The notes beneath the pieces were generated by a model. It saw only the letters and a list, made by a program, of their open reading frames with translations, did no database searches and was not told the DNA's origin. A stretch of 40,752 nucleotides of DNA from Spirulina sp. CS-785/01 (lineage in GTDB: Bacteria > Cyanobacteriota > Cyanobacteriia > Cyanobacteriales > Spirulinaceae), in contig NZ_JAQMSD010000331.1 of assembly GCF_028330525.1 (NCBI RefSeq), positions 1 to 40,752 on the forward strand, written 5' to 3'. The position numbers and the translations under genes are program-made. Below, piece after piece: positions 26,338-33,721 of this stretch. Positions within the stretch are counted from its first letter, which is position 1, and the number at the start of each line of letters is the position of its first letter.

Positions 26338-26371
26338 GTTGAGGTGTTAGGCATTTTGCTACCGCCTCAAC
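26338..26371 (+). repeat. Hairpin downstream of the prenyl synthase gene
   Basis: GTTGAGGTG (26338-26346) pairs with CGCCTCAAC (26363-26371) with one wobble, and TAG/CTA can extend the stem. No T-run follows. It may be an mRNA 3'-end structure. Confidence 0.35.
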
Positions 26372-26533
26372 TTAGCCTATTTCACATCACCTGACTCAGT
26401 TAGTGGTCACTATTCCGACTCCAGTTTACGACCCTTCTCGCCCATGTAAGCTGTTGTGCATTTCAATTGGGATGATTGAGGGACTTATAAGGCTTTGTTA
26501 TGATAATTGGGACAATAAAACGGAGGGAGAAAT

Positions 26534-27643
26534 ATGGACAAACCATTCGATAATTTCACAATTAGTGGTTTTCGTGCTTTTAAAACAATTGAGCTAAATA
26601 AGTTAGGTCAAATTAATATTATCGTTGGTGATAATAACTCCGGTAAAACCAGTTTACTAGAAGCGATTTTTCTGTTCTGTAGTCCCCTTGACCCTCGACA
26701 TTGGTTTGAAGTCTCAAAACGGAGTATTTCTTCGAGTCGCTTTTTAAGTAATTTAAGTTCTTTTCGCCCTGACATCGAATCTATAAGATGGATTTTTCAT
26801 CATCATAATAATAACTATGAAAATATTTTAATAAAATCCAATGGTAAGACCCCTATTACTCAATTAAATGTAGAACTATCAGATTTATATGTTTTTGACG
26901 AGAATGATGGACAACAACTTTCTTTTCCTTTTGGTTCTGAAGAATTGGATGATGAAGTAACTTTAACAAACACCGAAAAAGAAGGTTTAGAAATGGCAAT
27001 CCAAGTTAAATCATTATCTGACTCCTTAGAGAAAACGCAAGTTTTACAGTTTGTAGAAGGAGAACGCTTTATTTATCGAAAAAAGCATCAACCTTTCATT
27101 GAAACTAATATTATTTCTCCAGCCTATTATCACTCTATTTCGACTAAATTATCGCGTTTAATTCTTAGCAATAAACAAAACAAAAAAGAACTCTTAAACT
27201 TGCTGCAAATTTTTGACCCTAACATTAATGACATTATGCTTCTTAGTCCTAATAAACGATCTGAAATTTATATTGAACATCAACAATTAGGAATTACACC
27301 ATTAGATATCTTTGGAGATGGTATGAAAAAAACATTGACCCTTGCATTAGCCATACTATCTACCCAAAAAGGGGTATTACTGATTGATGAAATTGAAACC
27401 TCTATACATATTTCAGCATTAAAAGAGGTATTTTCTTGGCTTGTTAAAAGTTGTTTTCAGAACAATATACAAATTTTTTTAACGACTCATAGTTTAGAAG
27501 CGGTTGACACCATGATTCAATCCACAGAAAATATTGATGATATCGTGGCTTTTCAGTTTAATGATCAAGACAACACTAACAAACGATTATCCGGTGATCT
27601 TCTGAGTAGAATACGTTTAAATCGAGGCTTAGACATTCGTTAA
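26534..27643 (+). CDS. AAA ATPase of the OLD/AAA_15-21 group (first ATPase pair)
   Basis: 369 aa. Walker A is GDNNSGKTS (32-40), preceded by FTISGFRAFKTIEL as in RecF/SMC-like ATPases. The second half has DIFGDGMKKTLTLALAIL (signature region), Walker B GVLLIDEIE and the LTTHSLEAVD His-loop. An insertion of about 200 residues lies between the halves. A strong GGAGGGAG ribosome site precedes the ATG. The next gene begins 6 bp after the stop and encodes a TOPRIM-like protein, giving a two-gene ATPase/effector unit similar in logic to OLD, Gabija or PARIS anti-phage systems. The gene is much richer in A/T than sds and acnB around it, pointing to transfer. Confidence 0.85.
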   Translation: MDKPFDNFTISGFRAFKTIELNKLGQINIIVGDNNSGKTSLLEAIFLFCSPLDPRHWFEVSKRSISSSRFLSNLSSFRPDIESIRWIFHHHNNNYENILIKSNGKTPITQLNVELSDLYVFDENDGQQLSFPFGSEELDDEVTLTNTEKEGLEMAIQVKSLSDSLEKTQVLQFVEGERFIYRKKHQPFIETNIISPAYYHSISTKLSRLILSNKQNKKELLNLLQIFDPNINDIMLLSPNKRSEIYIEHQQLGITPLDIFGDGMKKTLTLALAILSTQKGVLLIDEIETSIHISALKEVFSWLVKSCFQNNIQIFLTTHSLEAVDTMIQSTENIDDIVAFQFNDQDNTNKRLSGDLLSRIRLNRGLDIR

Positions 27644-27649
27644 GATATT

Positions 27650-28432
27650 ATGAAATATTGTTATATTGTTGTAGAAGGGCAACATGATATTGAAGTTTTA
27701 ATTAAACTCATCAAAAAACTAAATCTATCCGTCATAAAGCAACGTTCCTTAGTTGATTCATTTTGGGATGCTTTAATCCCTAATATTTTTCCTATCAACG
27801 ATGATTTATTAAAGCGTGTTCCCGTCCCCAGATTTTTACAAAATGATGAATATTCTATTGCAATACATAGTGCGAGAGGAATTGAAAATATTGCTCAGAC
27901 CTTAGAAGAAAGTCTATTTGTCTTAGAAGTTACTCAATTATACAGTATTGGTCTAATTTTAGATGCTGATGACACAGAGCTACCCTCCAAACGCTTTCAG
28001 CAATTAAAAGATTTACTCTCCAATAAATTGAGTTTTATGGATGTTGAGTTAGCTCAATTAGGAGCAGTGAAAACTGTTAATCAAAACCAACAAAAATTGG
28101 GAGTTTTTATTATTCCCAATAATCAAGACTCAGGAACTTTAGAAGATATTTTAATTGAATGTGCAAAATGCAACTATAATAACTTATTTGAATTAGCAGA
28201 AAAATATATAAGAGATATGAATAGAGATGACTTAAAGAAGTCGGATTTAAAAGAACTCAAAAAACCTGCGGGAGAAAAAAAAGCAAAAATTTCAATCATC
28301 AGTAGTGTATTAAAACCCGGAAAGACCATACAAGTCTCAATCCAAGATAATCGGTGGATTGATGAAAAGAGTCTTCAACTACCAATGCTGATCAATCTTC
28401 GAGATTTTATTGCCGATCTTTTAGGAGTTTAA
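27650..28432 (+). CDS. TOPRIM-like DUF3226-type protein, partner of the upstream ATPase
   Basis: 260 aa. It starts MKYCYIVVEGQHDIEVL, where E9 fits the TOPRIM acidic residue, and has SIGLILDADDTE (about 103-114), matching the DxD motif. IIPNNQDSGTLEDIL resembles the region after the DxD in DUF3226 proteins (GTLEDLL). TOPRIM domains in ATPase-coupled systems usually act as nucleases. The last 60 residues are basic and Lys-rich. AT-rich like its partner and translated right after it, so a complex is likely. DUF3226 assignment is from motif pattern only. Confidence 0.75.
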   Translation: MKYCYIVVEGQHDIEVLIKLIKKLNLSVIKQRSLVDSFWDALIPNIFPINDDLLKRVPVPRFLQNDEYSIAIHSARGIENIAQTLEESLFVLEVTQLYSIGLILDADDTELPSKRFQQLKDLLSNKLSFMDVELAQLGAVKTVNQNQQKLGVFIIPNNQDSGTLEDILIECAKCNYNNLFELAEKYIRDMNRDDLKKSDLKELKKPAGEKKAKISIISSVLKPGKTIQVSIQDNRWIDEKSLQLPMLINLRDFIADLLGV

Positions 28433-28486
28433 GCATTCATCTAATTTTATTTTATTTCTTTTTTCTGATACTGTCTTAGTCAAACC

Positions 28487-28556
28487 GTAGGGTGTGTTCA
28501 ACGCTAAATAATTTGAATTTACCCCATCAACTGAACATTCGTTGAACGCACCCCAC
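28487..28556. repeat. REP-like long inverted repeat 1
   Basis: The arms (28487-28503, GTAGGGTGTGTTCAACG; 28540-28556, CGTTGAACGCACCCCAC) pair at 15 of 17 positions. They match the GTAGGGTGCGTT palindrome at the RAYT gene, with a longer loop. Confidence 0.7.
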
Positions 28557-28579
28557 CCTCTTTGCTTTTATACCGATAT

Positions 28580-28643
28580 GGTGTGTTGAGTGAATTGCAT
28601 TCTTGAGAATTTATCTAACCTATTATCCACTCAACGCACCCTA
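28580..28643. repeat. REP-like long inverted repeat 2
   Basis: GGTGTGTTGAGTG (28580-28592) pairs with CACTCAACGCACC (28628-28640) at 12 of 13 positions, and CTAC follows. It is of the same family as the element just upstream; the two form a REP pair. The TAG stop of the duplicated gene tail falls on its right edge. Confidence 0.7.
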
Positions 28644-28751
28644 CAAATGAGACTGATGACTCACATCTCTCCCAAAACTTTGTCCAACTTGAATCGAAAA
28701 ATCTTCCGGAGCATCAATTTCAAACTGCTGGAGTTGAGACAGTAAACTTTT
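28641..28751 (-). pseudogene. Duplicated C-terminal fragment of the neighbouring small gene
   Basis: The minus strand reads KSLLSQLQQFEIDAPEDF then SIQVGQSFGRDVSHQSHL and a stop. It repeats the last third of the 87-residue gene at 28778-29041 almost exactly. 56 bases (28684-28739) are identical to 28860-28915. It has no start codon of its own and lies behind the stop of the intact copy. It may be the original tail displaced by a duplication. Confidence 0.7.
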
Positions 28752-28777
28752 AGATTTTTAAGTTCATCCTTGGTTTC

Positions 28778-29041
28778 TTAACCCGTTTTTAACGGGTTTA
28801 AGCTCTTAGCCTTGGGTTTCAACCCAAGGATTATTAAAGTGACTCTCCCCAAACGCTGCCCAACTTGAATCGAAAAATCTTCCGGAGCATCAATTTCAAA
28901 CTGCTGGAGTTGAGAGAGGAAACTCGACTTCTGAGGAGGGTACTCTGTCTCACGGAATTGCTCAATTACAGCATATACCTGAGCCAGTTGTTCCTCTGTT
29001 AAATCCCCTAACTTCTCTTGAATAAGTTGCTTTTGGTTCAT
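28778..29041 (-). CDS. Small protein of unknown function with tail rewritten by a repeat
   Basis: 87 aa. MNQKQLIQEKLGDLTEEQ and FEIDAPEDFSIQVGQ resemble the style of short cyanobacterial antitoxin-like proteins, but no named family is claimed and no toxin is adjacent. The final 20 or so residues (VTLIILGLKPKAKSLNPLKTG) are encoded by the double-hairpin repeat copy D, so the natural C-terminus seems replaced. A GAGAAG lies at ribosome-site distance before the ATG. Confidence 0.55.
   Translation of the reverse strand: MNQKQLIQEKLGDLTEEQLAQVYAVIEQFRETEYPPQKSSFLSQLQQFEIDAPEDFSIQVGQRLGRVTLIILGLKPKAKSLNPLKTG
28780..28829 (+). repeat. Double-hairpin repeat, copy D
   Basis: Hairpin 1 is 28780-28798, the spacer TAAGCTCTTAG is 28799-28809 (11 nt) and hairpin 2 CCTTGGGTT/AACCCAAGG is 28810-28829 with loop TC. 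It lies within the coding end of the 87-residue gene, between two copies of its tail. Confidence 0.88.
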
Positions 29042-29177
29042 CGTTGCTTCTCGAACATCATCCTACTATTCAGATCATAAACGATAAAGCCACTCTCCCC
29101 CATGACGTTCCCCAGTAACTCCTGTAACTTGGCCTTTACAATAAACTAATACAGAAGACGTAACCTACAAGACACCC

Positions 29178-31784
29178 ATGCTAGAAGAATATCGCCAACA
29201 CAGCGCAGAACGAGCCAAACTCGGCATTCCCCCCTTACCCCTCACCGCCGAGCAAACCTCGGAACTCTGTGAACTGCTGAAAAACCCCCCAGAAGAAGAC
29301 AAAGAAGACCTCCTCATGCTACTCCGGGACCGCATTCCCCCCGGTGTGGATGAAGCGGCCTACGTGAAAGCCGGCTTCCTCACGGCGGTGGCTAAAGGGG
29401 AAATTGACTGTCCTCTCCTCTCCCATCAAGGGGCCGTGGACTTACTAGGGACCATGGTGGGCGGTTATAACGTCCAATCTCTCGTTGACTTTCTCAAGTC
29501 CAGAGATAGTAACCTGGCGGCGGAAGCAGCCAACGCCCTCAGTAAAATGACCTTGGTGTTTGATGCCTTTAACGACGTTTTAAACCTCTCCGACGTTAAC
29601 CCCTACGCCAAACAAGTCATCGACGCTTGGGCCGAAGGCGACTGGTTTCTCGATAAACACCCTGTCCCCGAAACCATCACCGTTACCGTCTTCAAAGTCC
29701 CCGGTGAAACGAACACCGATGACCTTTCCCCGGCGACTCACGCTACCACCCGCCCCGATATTCCCCTCCACGCTCTCGCTATGCTAGAGTCGAGAATGCC
29801 GGAAGGGATCGAAACCATTGCCAAACTGAAAGAAAAAGGCCATCCGGTGGCTTATGTGGGTGATGTTGTCGGGACAGGTTCATCCCGGAAATCGGCCATT
29901 AACTCCCTCATCTGGCACATTGGCCACGATATTCCCTACATCCCCAACAAACGGGCTGGCGGTTACATTCTCGGTGGGAAAATTGCCCCCATTTTCTTTA
30001 ATACCGCCGAAGACTCTGGGGGTTTCCCTATTGAGTGCGATGTCACTAAAATGCAGACTGGGGATGTGATCACTATTCATCCCTATAAAGGGGAAATTAC
30101 CAATGAAGCAGGGGAAGTTATTTCTACATTTACCCTGAAACCAGAGACTATTCTCGATGAAGTTCGGGCTGGTGGCCGCATTCCCCTCCTCATTGGTCGC
30201 AGTTTAACCGATAAAACCCGTGAAGCCCTAGGGATGGAAACCAGCACTCTCTTTACGCGGCCGTCTCTCCCCGAAGATGATGGCAAAGGGTTCACCTTGG
30301 CACAGAAAATGGTGGGGAAAGCCTGTGGCCTGCCGGGGGTGCGTCCGGGGACTTCCTGTGAACCGATGATGACTACGGTGGGGTCCCAGGATACTACTGG
30401 CCCGATGACTCAGGATGAGTTGAAGGAATTGGCTTGTCTGGGTTTTAGTGCTGATTTAGTGATGCAAAGTTTCTGCCATACGGCGGCTTATCCGAAACCT
30501 GTGGATGTGAAAACCCATCAAACGCTCCCGGACTTCTTCTCCAACCGGGGCGGAGTGGCATTGAAACCTGGTGATGGTATTATTCACTCTTGGCTGAACC
30601 GGATGTTATTACCGGATACGGTAGGGACGGGGGGCGACTCCCACACCCGTTTCCCTCTGGGCATTTCCTTCCCGGCGGGGTCTGGTTTAGTGGCGTTTGC
30701 GGCAGCGTTAGGGGTGATGCCTCTGGATATGCCGGAGTCGGTGTTAGTCCGTTTTACGGGGGAATTACAGCCCGGTGTGACCTTGCGGGATATTGTTAAT
30801 GCTATTCCTTGGGTGGCTATGCAGCAAGGAAAACTCACCGTCGGCACGGAGAATAAGCAAAATGTGTTTAGTGGTCGCATTATGGAGATGGAAGGGTTGC
30901 CGGACTTGAAGTTGGAGCAAGCCTTTGAGTTGACGGATGCGACGGCGGAACGCTCTTGTGCAGGGTGTACGATTAAGTTGAGTAAGGATACTATTGCTGA
31001 ATATCTACGGTCTAATGTGGTCTTGTTACGCAATATGGTGGCGCGGGGGTATCAAGATGCTCGCACTATTATGCGTCGGGTGGCCAAGATGGAGGAATGG
31101 CTGGAAAATCCGGAGTTAATGGAGGCCGATGAGAATGCGGACTATAAGGATGTCATTGAGGTGAATTTGAATGAGATCAAAGAACCGATTGTGGCTGCAC
31201 CGAATGACCCGGATAATGTGAAGTTAATGAGCGAATGTGCCGGAGATAAGGTTGATGAGGTGTTTATTGGGTCTTGTATGACCAATATTGGCCATTATCG
31301 GGCGGCTGCGAAGGTGTTGGAGGATGCCGGAGTGGTGAAGACTCGTCTGTGGATTTGTCCGCCAACGCGCATGGATGAGAAGCAGTTGCGCGAGGAGGGC
31401 GTTTATGGTGTCTTTGCGGCGGCTGGCGCACGGACGGAGATGCCGGGATGTTCTCTTTGTATGGGCAACCAAGCGCGGGTTGAGGATGAGGCGACGGTGT
31501 TTTCGACTTCGACGCGGAATTTCAATAACCGTATGGGTAAAGGTGCGCGGGTGTATCTTGGCTCTGCGGAGTTGGCGGCGGTTTGTGCGCTGTTGGGTTA
31601 TATTCCGACGGTTGAGGAATATAATGCGATCGTGGCTGAGAAGATTAATCCGTTTGCGGCGGAGTTATACCGTTATCTCAATTTCAATGAGATTGAAGGG
31701 TTTGAGGATGAAGGCCGGGTTGTTCCCTTAGAGGAGATGCCGAAGATTGAGGATATTTTAGGCATTCCTGCTGGGGCGAAGTAG
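29178..31784 (+). CDS. acnB: Aconitate hydratase B (bifunctional 2-methylisocitrate dehydratase)
   Basis: 868 aa, the usual length of AcnB. It interconverts citrate and isocitrate in the TCA cycle using a 4Fe-4S cluster. The cluster ligands are visible as C700 ([11 protein letters not shown]), C758 and C761 (GCSLCMGN), with the spacing of the E. coli enzyme. The HEAT-like N-terminal domain (about 1-160) precedes the swivel domain (about 165-375, [13 protein letters not shown]) and the catalytic domains. The frame is complete. The double-hairpin repeat 31 bases downstream may help form its mRNA end. Confidence 0.97.
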   Translation: MLEEYRQHSAERAKLGIPPLPLTAEQTSELCELLKNPPEEDKEDLLMLLRDRIPPGVDEAAYVKAGFLTAVAKGEIDCPLLSHQGAVDLLGTMVGGYNVQSLVDFLKSRDSNLAAEAANALSKMTLVFDAFNDVLNLSDVNPYAKQVIDAWAEGDWFLDKHPVPETITVTVFKVPGETNTDDLSPATHATTRPDIPLHALAMLESRMPEGIETIAKLKEKGHPVAYVGDVVGTGSSRKSAINSLIWHIGHDIPYIPNKRAGGYILGGKIAPIFFNTAEDSGGFPIECDVTKMQTGDVITIHPYKGEITNEAGEVISTFTLKPETILDEVRAGGRIPLLIGRSLTDKTREALGMETSTLFTRPSLPEDDGKGFTLAQKMVGKACGLPGVRPGTSCEPMMTTVGSQDTTGPMTQDELKELACLGFSADLVMQSFCHTAAYPKPVDVKTHQTLPDFFSNRGGVALKPGDGIIHSWLNRMLLPDTVGTGGDSHTRFPLGISFPAGSGLVAFAAALGVMPLDMPESVLVRFTGELQPGVTLRDIVNAIPWVAMQQGKLTVGTENKQNVFSGRIMEMEGLPDLKLEQAFELTDATAERSCAGCTIKLSKDTIAEYLRSNVVLLRNMVARGYQDARTIMRRVAKMEEWLENPELMEADENADYKDVIEVNLNEIKEPIVAAPNDPDNVKLMSECAGDKVDEVFIGSCMTNIGHYRAAAKVLEDAGVVKTRLWICPPTRMDEKQLREEGVYGVFAAAGARTEMPGCSLCMGNQARVEDEATVFSTSTRNFNNRMGKGARVYLGSAELAAVCALLGYIPTVEEYNAIVAEKINPFAAELYRYLNFNEIEGFEDEGRVVPLEEMPKIEDILGIPAGAK

Positions 31785-31814
31785 GTCGTGTTTCGGGTGA
31801 GTCTTTGAGTTTTT

Positions 31815-31866
31815 GAGCCTTGGGTTTAAACCCAAGGCTCATAGCTCAAACCCGTTAAAACGGGTT
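31815..31866 (-). repeat. Double-hairpin repeat, copy E (inverted)
   Basis: Read on the minus strand: hairpin 1 AACCCGTT/AACGGGTT (31849-31866), an 11-nt spacer TGAGCTATGAG, then hairpin 2 as a perfect 26-nt palindrome (31815-31840). It follows the acnB stop by 31 bases. Confidence 0.88.
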
Positions 31867-32011
31867 GAGATGTTATTGGGATAGGCGACAATTTAGTATT
31901 TTATTTCAACATTTAAAATAGTTCGTCTAATTATCTAATTATGGGACTGAAATCTACCCTTAAATTATTAGAATAACTAATATAGATTATACATTAGGAA
32001 AATTGAAAATT

Positions 32012-32125
32012 ATGGATTTTGATACAGCACTAAAAATAATACAAATAGTAGTACTTGGCACAGTTGGTTCTTGTATTGCTTATCTGCTTAATAAATTAAC
32101 TTGGGTGGGTCTTTTTAATATTTGA
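32012..32125 (+). CDS. Possible 37-residue single-TM peptide
   Basis: ATG at 32012 opens MDFDTALKIIQIVVLGTVGSCI then AYLLNKLTWVGLFNI and a TGA. The middle is one hydrophobic helix. An AGGAAA lies about 10 bases upstream. Such peptides occur by chance, and it may be the start of a truncated membrane-anchored protein. No homologue is recognised. Confidence 0.3.
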   Translation: MDFDTALKIIQIVVLGTVGSCIAYLLNKLTWVGLFNI

Positions 32126-32213
32126 ATGTGCAAAATGCTCATTTTATTTATTATCTTTTAGAGGAAAGTGTGAAAAATTATTTAAAGACTGAATCCAGTG
32201 TATAAAGGAGAAT

Positions 32214-32480
32214 TTGACGGAGGAGGAAGCACCGAAGGAGGATATTGTTTTGGCGTTTCATGATCCGGAGAGTTGGAAGTTTACGGAGTTTGCGATAGCC
32301 TCCGGCTGTGCGAAGCGATCGCGTAACTCAAAAATATTTTTTAAATATCTTCTTCAGTTAATCCTGCATCTTTCAGAATACAATTCAAAGTGCCAATCGG
32401 TAAATCTCTATTGCCATGTACAGGAATTACAAGAATTGTCGAAGTATCTTCTTTTGTATAAATATGATGACTTCCTTTGA
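32214..32480 (+). CDS. Doubtful reading frame, possible gene remnant antisense to hicA
   Basis: A TTG with a good AAAGGAG in front opens an acidic N-terminus (TEEEAPKEDIVLAFHDPESW then KFTEFAIASG), which looks protein-like. After about 37 codons it runs through a GCGATCGC-containing repeat and then antisense to hicA, where it turns into low-quality sequence. The first part may be the stub of a truncated gene. Confidence 0.2.
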   Translation: MTEEEAPKEDIVLAFHDPESWKFTEFAIASGCAKRSRNSKIFFKYLLQLILHLSEYNSKCQSVNLYCHVQELQELSKYLLLYKYDDFL

Positions 32481-32547
32481 TTCTTGCTAATGTCCAGCCC
32501 GTTTTTTCTAGGATTTTACAGAGTTTTTTACCGGAAATGGATTTCAT
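32341..32547 (-). CDS. hicA: HicA-type mRNA interferase toxin
   Basis: 68 aa with the compact double-stranded-RNA-binding-like fold of HicA/YcfA. MKSISGKKLCKILEKTGW and KGSHHIYTK (catalytic His about 27) are family signatures, followed by VIPVHGNRDLPIGTLNCIL. HicA cleaves mRNA when free of its antitoxin. The ATG overlaps the hicB stop by 4 bases (ATGA-type), so translation is coupled and the antitoxin comes first. Confidence 0.9.
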   Translation of the reverse strand: MKSISGKKLCKILEKTGWTLARIKGSHHIYTKEDTSTILVIPVHGNRDLPIGTLNCILKDAGLTEEDI

Positions 32548-32744
32548 ATAGAAATTTCTACCAATTGTTGATTTTTAGCAGGTACTTCTTTTTCATTAGC
32601 CACTTCTAACCATCCTTCTACTGCTTCTTTTACCCTGGCCATTAAATCTTCATAACTTTCCCCATAAGTGTGACAACCGGGTAAAGCGGGAACACTAGCA
32701 CACCAAACATCTTCTTCTTGCCAAACAATTACCTTGAGCTTCAT
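32544..32744 (-). CDS. hicB: HicB-type antitoxin, short form
   Basis: 66 aa: MKLKVIVWQEEDVWCASVPA then LPGCHTYGESYEDL and VKEAVEGWLE. This is the partly degraded RNase-H-like HicB fold. The C-terminal DNA-binding domain of longer HicB proteins is missing, so autoregulation may depend on another factor or be lost. It forms an overlapping operon with hicA. Confidence 0.88.
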   Translation of the reverse strand: MKLKVIVWQEEDVWCASVPALPGCHTYGESYEDLMARVKEAVEGWLEVANEKEVPAKNQQLVEISI

Positions 32745-32972
32745 AGAGCGTTTTGAGCTTGGGTTATCACGTTTTTTGCTTACTGTTCAGGATAGATTCT
32801 AGCATGATAAGACGCGATCGCACCCTCTCCTATCAACCCGCACATCCCCCAACCCCCCACACCATCCCAACTCTAGGGAAAACGTCAGCATTTCCTGAAA
32901 ATTCCGTTATTTCACGCAACCGAAAATGTAAAAAGTTTCTTAAAATTAGAGAAGATATGAGAAATCTGTATC

Positions 32973-33275
32973 ATGAAAATCGAAATTGATAGCCGGGATT
33001 TTGAAGAAAGATGCTATTGCCACCTCTGTGGTAATTTATTTGTTCCCCGTGATGCGATCGCCAGGGCCTATAATGACAGAGGAGACTGGGTGAGTGACGT
33101 TTGTCCCACTTGCCTCGCCACAGGAGTCGAAGGCATTTCTGAGCGAATGCAGCAACGGGCCAACTATCTCCGGTTAGCCGCAGCAGAGTTGGAACGACTG
33201 GCCCACAGCGATATCAATGCTCCCAGTCTAGAGGAGTTAACCGTCATGAATCAAGTTATTCAAGCCTTACATTAA
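32973..33275 (+). CDS. Small zinc-ribbon-like protein of unknown function
   Basis: 100 aa. Two CxxC pairs (CHLC at about 16-19 and CPTC at about 44-47) flank a 24-residue loop and could bind one zinc. The rest is a helix with RMQQRANYLRLAAAELERL. No DNA-binding or enzyme motif is recognised. Start ATG at 32973. Codon use is similar to the housekeeping genes. Confidence 0.6.
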   Translation: MKIEIDSRDFEERCYCHLCGNLFVPRDAIARAYNDRGDWVSDVCPTCLATGVEGISERMQQRANYLRLAAAELERLAHSDINAPSLEELTVMNQVIQALH

Positions 33276-33292
33276 GGGTAGAATAGAGAGTA

Positions 33293-33421
33293 AAAATGCT
33301 ATAGCTAAATGCTTACATTAAAATTTTAATTTTCTGATTAGTCTATCAACCCGTTGGAACGGGTTTCAGCTATTGGCCTTGGGTTGAAACCCAAGACAGA
33401 TTTAGGTAGCTATAGCATTTT
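33293..33421. mobile_element. 129-bp MITE-like element with perfect 15-bp terminal inverted repeats
   Basis: AAAATGCTATAGCTA (33293-33307) is exactly reverse-complementary to 33407-33421. The interior is non-coding and contains double-hairpin copy F. No target-site duplication is evident. Size, TIRs and lack of genes fit a miniature inverted-repeat element moved in trans, family unknown. It lies between the zinc-ribbon gene and the Ca2+-ATPase. Confidence 0.65.
33348..33396 (+). repeat. Double-hairpin repeat, copy F
   Basis: Hairpin 1 is AACCCGTT-GG-AACGGGTT (33348-33365), the spacer TCAGCTATTGG is 33366-33376, and hairpin 2 core is CTTGGGTT/AACCCAAG (33378-33395, loop GA). The loop differs from other copies while the stems stay perfect. 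Confidence 0.88.
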
Positions 33422-33710
33422 CAAATGAAACATAAAACCCGCTCAGGGGTTGCACTGAACACAAAAAAGTCCTGTATGCCGGATTTTCTGTTCCCAGTTC
33501 CGTAATTCCCTGTTCCCAATGCCTTACAAGTTAGTTTACAACTCTGATGAAAACGCGATACCCCGAAATATATGTGAGACCCAGCCCCCCCCAAACCTAA
33601 CACCTTCCCTCACACCTGCCTTAACCTGCCTTTTCCCCTCTCGTCTTTTCCCACCCCCTTCGCCAAGATAGAGACAGTGAGTTTCGCAAACACTCACCTC
33701 GTCTTGTCAC

Positions 33711-33716
33711 AGGAGG
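33711..33716 (+). promoter_or_regulatory. Ribosome binding site that sets the Ca2+-ATPase start
   Basis: A perfect AGGAGG lies 5 bases before the ATG at 33722. The frame stays open back to a GTG at 33677, but that start has no such site. Confidence 0.75.
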
Positions 33717-33721
33717 AACAG

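Noticed and set aside
30584-31033. A 149-codon minus-strand frame inside acnB
   Set aside because: Antisense shadow of a highly conserved gene, with no motif of its own.
33285-33430. Target-site duplication around the MITE-like element
   Set aside because: Flanking bases on the two sides do not match.
33421-33603. 60-codon minus-strand frame upstream of the Ca2+-ATPase
   Set aside because: Its sequence is composed of generic intergenic GGGAACAGG-type repeats and has no protein-like pattern.
33677-33721. GTG start for the Ca2+-ATPase giving 15 extra residues
   Set aside because: A perfect AGGAGG at 33711-33716 places the start at ATG 33722.
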